Part shown: positions 48,921 to 53,625 of the stretch, piece after piece
Layout of the letters: each line of letters opens with the position of its first letter
How positions within the stretch are numbered: position 1 is the stretch's first letter
NCBI GenBank assembly: GCA_017992765.1
Contig: JAGOOA010000002.1
Location: forward strand, 1 to 53,625
Origin: Syntrophorhabdaceae bacterium
GTDB taxonomy: Bacteria; Desulfobacterota; Syntrophorhabdia; Syntrophorhabdales; Syntrophorhabdaceae
DNA length: 53,625 nt
Direction: 5' to 3'
Made by a program: the position numbers and the translations under genes
The notes under the pieces: generated by a model
Database searches by the model: none
Seen by the model: the letters and a program-made list of their open reading frames with translations, nothing else
What the model was told of the DNA's origin: nothing

Positions 48921-50156
48921 TTACATATCCTTTACTGTCAACGTTCCCCTTTTTACATACGCAGGATTTGAAACCGGTATAGATGCAAGGTCCTGGTTCA
49001 GCCTCCCTGCGGCGTCCATGAATTCCGCGAGCCGTTCCCTGGGAACGGCCTTCCCGTAAGGCTGTTTTAAGCTGAGGGGGTTCACATACCTGCCCCCCGC
49101 TCTCATTTCATAATGCAGGTGAGGCCCTGTCGCGAGCCCGGTTCTGCCGACATAACCGACGAGCTGCCCCTGATCGATCCTTGCCCCTCTTTTCAGCCCC
49201 TTCGCTATCCGCGATAAATGGCCGTAGTATGTTCGGTAGCCGTTCTTATGTTCAAGGATCACAAGCTTGCCGTATGCCCCTCTGCGGCCTGCAAAAATAA
49301 CGGTCCCATCGCCGGTTGCCGAGACAGGGGTTCCGTGGGGCGCCGCATAATCTACTCCGTGGTGGGGCCTGTGGATTTTTAGTATGGGATGAAAACGTCT
49401 TCTTGAAAAATAAGAACTGATCCTCTTGAAACTAAGGGGAGCCTTAAGAAAGGCCCTTCTGACCGACCTCCCGCGGGAATCATAATAGCCTGCCCCCCTG
49501 CCATCTTCAAATCTGTACGCATGATACGATCTACCGCCATTTATAAACTCTGCCGCAAATATCCTGCCGTATTTTTTGAACTTCCCGTCAAGGTACAGGC
49601 CCTCTGCGATGATCCTGAAGGTATCCCCGTTCTGAATATCGGTTGTAAAATCTATATCCCAGGAAAATATATCCGACACCTCCATGGCCAGCAAAACGCC
49701 TTCCCTGTCTTCCCCGATGGATGAAATAAAATTGTCTTTTATCGTGCCGCCGATGTGATGGATGCATGCTTCATAGTCAACGGGCACCTTTTCTGTATAG
49801 AAGCCCGACCTGGAGCGGGTAACATTCAGCAAGGTATCATCGTCTATTTCATAGACAAAGGTGCTTATTTGATTCTCATCGTCGATCGTCAGCCTGTACG
49901 GGCGTCCTGCGGATAATTTGCCCAGGTCGTGCACCCCGGCGGATGAATCTTTGATCTGAAAAAGCTCCTTCGGTTCAAGCTTATATCTTTTGAAAATGGC
50001 AAAAAGGGTATCGCCGTCCTTGACCGAGCCATGTACCTGTCTGTATGGCTTGGGACCGGTGCTGCCGTCTTCGTGCTCTTTTGTTGTCTTGAAATGTAAT
50101 CCCAGCGCACACAAAACAACGAGCAGAATGGCGGTCGCTGCAAATACCTTCTTCAT
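48921..50156 (-). CDS. M23-family peptidoglycan endopeptidase with LysM-like domain
   Basis: 411 residues: a membrane anchor (VFAATAILLVVLCALGLHF), a LysM/OapA-like segment (GSVKDGDTLFAIFKRYKLEPKELFQI), a middle domain, and a C-terminal LytM/M23 domain. Zinc-site residues are present in HHGVDYAAPHGTPVSATGDGTVIFAGRRGAYGKLV and TGLATGPHLHYEMR (HxH). It probably cuts cross-links in the periplasm during growth, like MepM or Csd3. It is transcribed with the DUF5752 and treT genes, 31 nt away. Confidence 0.92.
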   Translation of the reverse strand: MKKVFAATAILLVVLCALGLHFKTTKEHEDGSTGPKPYRQVHGSVKDGDTLFAIFKRYKLEPKELFQIKDSSAGVHDLGKLSAGRPYRLTIDDENQISTFVYEIDDDTLLNVTRSRSGFYTEKVPVDYEACIHHIGGTIKDNFISSIGEDREGVLLAMEVSDIFSWDIDFTTDIQNGDTFRIIAEGLYLDGKFKKYGRIFAAEFINGGRSYHAYRFEDGRGAGYYDSRGRSVRRAFLKAPLSFKRISSYFSRRRFHPILKIHRPHHGVDYAAPHGTPVSATGDGTVIFAGRRGAYGKLVILEHKNGYRTYYGHLSRIAKGLKRGARIDQGQLVGYVGRTGLATGPHLHYEMRAGGRYVNPLSLKQPYGKAVPRERLAEFMDAAGRLNQDLASIPVSNPAYVKRGTLTVKDM

Positions 50157-50461
50157 GCGGCTGCCCCCTCATTCATTAGAGCCTGTTCATAAAAGGCCAT
50201 AATATCGTTTCCCAAAAAAATATTATTCTCAAGATTATAATATATTTATCTTCATGGCTTCTGTTAAATACCATACATTCAATCCGGATGATTCCCCGCA
50301 GCTTGCTGCGGGGTGACAATATTCCCTCTCCCCTCGCGGGAGAGGGAAGGGTGAGGGGGCATGATCATGCCGTTTCTATCCTCTGATACCGCGCAGCTTG
50401 CTGCGGGGCAGTTCATTACCGCGTCCGGCAGCTGCCGAAACTTCAACGGAATTGCCCTTTG
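50157..50461. repeat. Intergenic region with R3 repeats
   Basis: From 50281 the region holds AATCCGGATGATTCCCCGC with the hairpin CCCCGCAGCTTGCTGCGGGG (50294-50313), then CCCTCTCCCCTCGCGGGAGAGGG (about 50324-50346), and a partial second hairpin at 50390-50408. These are the same units as at 18.15 and 43.4 kb. The part nearest the M23 gene (50170-50260) is AT-rich and probably carries its promoter; no clear boxes were fixed. Confidence 0.75.
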
Positions 50462-51664
50462 TCATGCATTCCCCGGTTTTTTCGTTCTTTCGGTCATAAA
50501 GACGCCCGCCGTCATTATTATATTTGTCGCAACGACCACGATAAATACATACTCGATGAAGTGTTCAGTGTCTTTGATGTTGGCAGATATGGGCAGGGTT
50601 GCAAGAACGGCCGAAGCAAGCCCCCTGGGCAGCATAGCAAGCACAACGTGCCTGTCTTCTTTTTTTTCATGGAATACCAGCCCAAAGATCTGCGTTCCTA
50701 TATATCTTGCTGCCACAACGATCAATACGATGGATGCTGCCGGGAGCAGATACTCTATCCGCAGGATTTCCGGTGAGACTATGATGCCCATATATACAAA
50801 AAAGAATGTCCTGATAAAAAAAGTTACTTCGCCGTGGAAGAATTTGATGGTTTCACCTACAGGCAGGCTGCCTTTCAGTTTAACAAGCTTGATAAATTCA
50901 TTGCTGTTTCCAAGAATGATGCCGATTATAAGAACGGCTATCGGGCCGCTTCCCCCGAGAAACTCAATAGATGCATAGGCGACCAGTATGGCAGAGAGGG
51001 TGGCCACATAAGAGTACTGCTGCTTTTTCAGATAATCCAGGACCTTCAACCATAAAAAACCTGCTGCGCTGCCCAATACGATGGCGATCGAAAAAGAGCT
51101 TGCGACGGCACGAAAAGGGGCCTTCATCCCTATGTGTTTAAGGGTCACAAATTCGATGAGGTAGACGGTGAAGACGACGGCAAGGACATCGCTCATGGCA
51201 GATTCCACGGCGAGCGTGGTCTTGACCTCGTTCCTGATGGACATTCTGCCCACTATCGGAATAACAATGGCGGAACTTGTACAGCCGAGGGTCGCGGAAA
51301 GCAGGAAGCTTCTCACGATATCCCATCCGTACAAATAGTGCAGAAAGGCGGCGACGGAAAGAACGGAAAGTGCAAAAGTAACTATTACCAGAAAAGAAGC
51401 TGCCCCGAACTCTTTCACCACCCTCTCCAAAGCCATGTCCATCCCGCCCTCAAAAAGGATGACAAGCAGGGCAAAGGAACCGAAATATTCGGCAAAGTGC
51501 GCCAGGCCTTCTGGCTTGACCAGCTTAAACACGGGCCCGAGCAAAATGCCTATGCACAGCAATATCAGGATATCGGGTACCTTTGTTTTCTTGAAAAAAT
51601 AATCGCCCAGCAACCCTATGAAGATTACAGAGCCAGCAATGAAGAATACGGTTAACGTATCTAT
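50462..51664 (-). CDS. Cation:proton antiporter (CPA family)
   Basis: About 400 residues and 12-13 membrane helices. KVPDILILLCIGILLGPVF (helices 1-2), FALLVILFEGGMDM, LGCTSSAIVIPIVGRM and LAVESAMSDVLAVVFTVYLIEFV are CPA antiporter motifs. No canonical start fits the N-terminus: TTG 51613 would lose the first helix and has no ribosome-binding site. AGGAG (51672-51676) lies 7 nt before an in-frame ATA at 51664 that overlaps the upstream stop as ATAG. This coordinate assumes the ATA start. Function: sodium or potassium/proton exchange, pH or osmotic homeostasis. Confidence 0.75.
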   Translation of the reverse strand: MDTLTVFFIAGSVIFIGLLGDYFFKKTKVPDILILLCIGILLGPVFKLVKPEGLAHFAEYFGSFALLVILFEGGMDMALERVVKEFGAASFLVIVTFALSVLSVAAFLHYLYGWDIVRSFLLSATLGCTSSAIVIPIVGRMSIRNEVKTTLAVESAMSDVLAVVFTVYLIEFVTLKHIGMKAPFRAVASSFSIAIVLGSAAGFLWLKVLDYLKKQQYSYVATLSAILVAYASIEFLGGSGPIAVLIIGIILGNSNEFIKLVKLKGSLPVGETIKFFHGEVTFFIRTFFFVYMGIIVSPEILRIEYLLPAASIVLIVVAARYIGTQIFGLVFHEKKEDRHVVLAMLPRGLASAVLATLPISANIKDTEHFIEYVFIVVVATNIIMTAGVFMTERTKKPGNA

Positions 51665-52344
51665 CGCAACGCTCCTAACGTTTTATCCAGTTCATACAGC
51701 AGAAGATTGATCATGTTGTGTGCGCCGAGAACGCTGACATCGACTTCAGACCTTGTATTTTCAACGATGTTCATGAGGTCGTCAAAGGTCTTTTTGTCTT
51801 TGTCTGCCGCTCTTTCCCTGGCCTTCTGCAGCCCTTCAGAGATAGCCTGGAGCTCTGCCTTTGCGTTCCCGATATTCTTAGAGGCCAATTCGATCTTGGC
51901 GCTGACGATTCGTGTTTTGATATTAATGATGAAGGAATTCAAATAAATTCTTTGCCAGATGTCTCCCAGGTCCTCGTATAACGAGTTTATCGCCGTGGAC
52001 TGCTCTTTAAAGGAATCGACGTTGACAGCGCCGTGTTTTTCCAGCTCGTAGTTTATTGAAGCGATACGCTTGTCGAGGTCATTCTCAAGATCCGCTATCT
52101 TTGACGAAAGGCCGTGAACTGTTTTAATGATCTTTTGAAGATCATCACCTGGCTTCAGGCCGCTCAGCTTCCATGCGTTCTCCTGCCTTTGTTTGAACTT
52201 TTCTAATGCCCCTACCTTTTCTTGCAGGCTTTTAACTTCTGATTTGAGGCCGGCGGTCTCTTTTTTTACAATGGAAGGCATGCCCAAAAAGACAAAGCCC
52301 ATAAACAAAAATATCGCTGCAACAAACGCTATAATGGTTTTCAT
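51661..52344 (-). CDS. Membrane-anchored coiled-coil protein
   Basis: 227 residues from ATG 52344 (AGAGGAG close upstream). One N-terminal helix (MKTIIAFVAAIFLFMGFVFLGMP) is followed by long amphipathic coiled coil (KKETAGLKSEVKSLQEKVGALEKF, IADLENDLDKRIASINYEL, IELASKNIGNAKAELQAISEGLQKARERAADKDKKTFDDLMNIVENTRSEVDV). I recognise no family. It sits between a lipoprotein gene of similar helical character and the antiporter; a TPR-like helical end is possible. Confidence 0.75.
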   Translation of the reverse strand: MKTIIAFVAAIFLFMGFVFLGMPSIVKKETAGLKSEVKSLQEKVGALEKFKQRQENAWKLSGLKPGDDLQKIIKTVHGLSSKIADLENDLDKRIASINYELEKHGAVNVDSFKEQSTAINSLYEDLGDIWQRIYLNSFIINIKTRIVSAKIELASKNIGNAKAELQAISEGLQKARERAADKDKKTFDDLMNIVENTRSEVDVSVLGAHNMINLLLYELDKTLGALR

Positions 52345-52421
52345 CTGCTCCTCTATCGTCAATCCCGGCTAAGCGCCCTGCCGCGTTCTCCAAAACAGGC
52401 CTTTGCTGCGGCGCGCCATGT

Positions 52422-53009
52422 CTACTTCTTTTCAGGTTTTGAAGAGGTCTTGCTTTCAACCATCTCTTTCTTGCTCCGCACCTGCCCCTTGACAGCGTCG
52501 ATGTCATCATAGGCCTGTTTTACCTGCTGGTTTTGCAGCTTTTCTTTTATATTGATAAGGTCTATTTCCCATTTTCCTATCAGCCCCTCGATGTCTGCAC
52601 GTGCGGCAAAGACCTTTTTCTTTATGGCCGTGGCGGCCAATTGCTTGAATTCACCGAGCGACTTCTCCACATCGTTGAGCAGCTGTTCCGCTTCTTTTTT
52701 CATTTTCGCCTTGCCCGGCTCTATCATTGCAATTGCCTGCCGTGCAAACTGAACGGTTTCTTCCGCCGCTTTTTTTGCCTCCTTATATTGCTTATTGACA
52801 ACGAGATCCTTTGCGCTCTTTAACGATTCCTCTGCCTTTTTATAAATATCCGGCACATAGAGGTGCGCCTCTTTCTGTTTTGCTTCATCAAGGGCCTTTT
52901 CTGCCTTCGCTATCTCCTGCGTCGGTGGCTTTGCGCATCCGGCAACGAAGAGAACAGACAGCGAAAGGAACAGTATTGAAAATTTATACAACACAGCCTT
53001 TGAATTCAT
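52422..53009 (-). CDS. Helical lipoprotein (DUF4398-like)
   Basis: 195 residues. The signal peptide ends in a lipobox (LFVAGC), so the mature protein starts at a lipidated Cys and is anchored to a membrane. The rest is alpha-helical with repeats (IAKAEKALDEAKQKEAHLYVPDIYKKAEESLKSAKDLVVNKQYKEAKKAAEETVQFARQAI), the pattern of DUF4398 proteins. AGGAGGG precedes the ATG. Probably an envelope structural protein; the function is unknown. Confidence 0.83.
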   Translation of the reverse strand: MNSKAVLYKFSILFLSLSVLFVAGCAKPPTQEIAKAEKALDEAKQKEAHLYVPDIYKKAEESLKSAKDLVVNKQYKEAKKAAEETVQFARQAIAMIEPGKAKMKKEAEQLLNDVEKSLGEFKQLAATAIKKKVFAARADIEGLIGKWEIDLINIKEKLQNQQVKQAYDDIDAVKGQVRSKKEMVESKTSSKPEKK

Positions 53010-53083
53010 TGCAGCCCTCCTTGGTTATACTTCCGGGGAACGATGCCGGCAGATGTGGCGCCAGGGTGTTGCGTATGGTATGC

Positions 53084-53623
53084 CTACGCATTGTCCTCCT
53101 CGACGGCCTCCTTGATCCTGTCGAGGATATCCGGTATCGCCGCTATTACCCTGTCCCAGCTTGCGATCAGGGGGACGCCGAGGGGGTCTTTCATAATAAC
53201 CTCGGCGGCCTTTTTGATGCCGCTGGTAAAGGTATCAACGGCAAGGCTTTCCTCGTGCCGGTCAAAATAAAGGCCGTTAATAGACGCATCGTCCTCATAT
53301 CTTTTCAGCATATCCTGAGCAGTCCTTACATATGTCGCCACCAGTGTCTTAAAGAAGCCATCGGAAAAGACTATCCCTTCCGACGCCAGCGTCCTGAAAA
53401 CCGACTTGGAGATGTCTATGCACATCTTGTGGAGGCCCTTGTTCGCATCTTCCGGGGAAAGCGTCTGGTGCTTATGCTCGTAGTTGTCGGCGATATCCAC
53501 CTGGCAAACACGGTTTATCGATGTGTTGCGGTAGACCTCGGCAAGCGTCCCGACCTCGAGGCCCCAATCCCCCGGGATCCTGTTTACCCTTGCGAGATTA
53601 ATATCCATTGAAAATTCCCCGGC
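53084..53623 (-). CDS. gpgS: Glucosyl-3-phosphoglycerate synthase, C-terminal part
   Basis: 180 codons of the C-terminal part are present; the frame is open to the window edge, so the true start lies beyond 53625. The diagnostic block AGEFSMDINLARVNRIPGDWGLEVGTLAEVYRN is that of GpgS-type GT81 enzymes, followed by VCQVDIADNYEHKHQTLSPEDANKGLHKM. GpgS transfers glucose from NDP-glucose to 3-phosphoglycerate, the first step of glucosylglycerate synthesis, which fits the neighbouring compatible-solute genes. An internal ATG at 53608 is not the start. Confidence 0.85.
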   Translation of the reverse strand, partial: AGEFSMDINLARVNRIPGDWGLEVGTLAEVYRNTSINRVCQVDIADNYEHKHQTLSPEDANKGLHKMCIDISKSVFRTLASEGIVFSDGFFKTLVATYVRTAQDMLKRYEDDASINGLYFDRHEESLAVDTFTSGIKKAAEVIMKDPLGVPLIASWDRVIAAIPDILDRIKEAVEEDNA

Positions 53624-53625
53624 AA

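Overview
The window reads as a chromosomal segment of an anaerobic Gram-negative bacterium with GC-rich genes. The best guess is a Desulfobacterota/Syntrophorhabdus-like syntroph that degrades organic or aromatic acids. The evidence is a TRAP transporter beside several AMP-forming acyl/aryl-CoA ligases, a large ETF-heterodisulfide-reductase (Hdr) electron-transfer cluster, a HesB-like selenoprotein, and the intergenic repeat types. The taxonomic assignment is inference; no rRNA or other marker gene is present. No tRNA, rRNA, CRISPR array, transposase or phage gene was recognised.

Layout. (1) 1-5.9 kb, + strand: the end of a TRAP solute-binding protein, a perfect hairpin, DctQ, DctM, a CoA ligase, a MoaD/ThiS-like small protein and a second CoA ligase. 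This is an uptake-and-activation unit for a carboxylic acid. (2) 6.2-18.1 kb, + strand: a two-cluster CCG protein, EtfB, EtfA, an HdrA with an inserted GltD/NfnB-like NAD(P)H module, a second HdrA, MvhD, an FrhB/FdhB-like flavoprotein, HdrC, HdrB and a third HdrA-like protein. No hydrogenase or formate dehydrogenase catalytic subunit is encoded here. The cluster looks like a composite bifurcating or confurcating complex joining acyl-CoA-derived ETF electrons to NAD(P)H, ferredoxin and disulfide-type acceptors. (3) 18.2-18.6 kb, - strand: a HesB/IscA-like selenoprotein with in-frame UGA and a SECIS-like hairpin; then a DUF2071-like protein. (4) 19.7-25.1 kb: cell-surface glycan genes (GT2, NodU-type carbamoyltransferase, GT4, tandem WaaP-like kinase). 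(5) 25.6-30.6 kb: radical SAM protein, RNase III, and two divergent CoA ligases sharing a promoter/operator region. (6) 30.66-31.3 kb: terminator, a candidate small RNA and a pentapeptide-repeat protein. (7) 31.5-53.6 kb, all - strand: a glycogen, trehalose and compatible-solute region (TreZ, GH57, TreY, a GT2 enzyme, two GlgC-type nucleotidyltransferases, TreT with a DUF5752 protein, GpgS) mixed with a sodium:solute symporter pair, an MscS-type helix protein, a cation/proton antiporter and envelope proteins (M23 peptidase, SH3 protein, lipoprotein).

Intergenic DNA is unusually rich in palindromes. Most striking is a modular nested-palindrome family with copies near 19.5, 25.3 and 46.3 kb. 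Two copies share outer arms but differ in core; two share a 103-nt core (98 of 103 identical by eye) but have different, still self-complementary arms. A second family carries AATCCGGATNAT ends and CCCCGCAGC/GCTGCGGGG hairpins (18.15, 43.4 and 50.3 kb). A third consists of AT-rich 'gttttgaacatttgatatt' elements (9.0 and 25.2 kb).

The strongest leads are the ETF-Hdr-FrhB cluster with its HdrA-GltD fusion, the nested-palindrome family, the UGA-containing selenoprotein, the candidate small RNA at 30.75 kb, and a duplication that made a translationally coupled 20-codon mini-ORF in front of the third hdrA.
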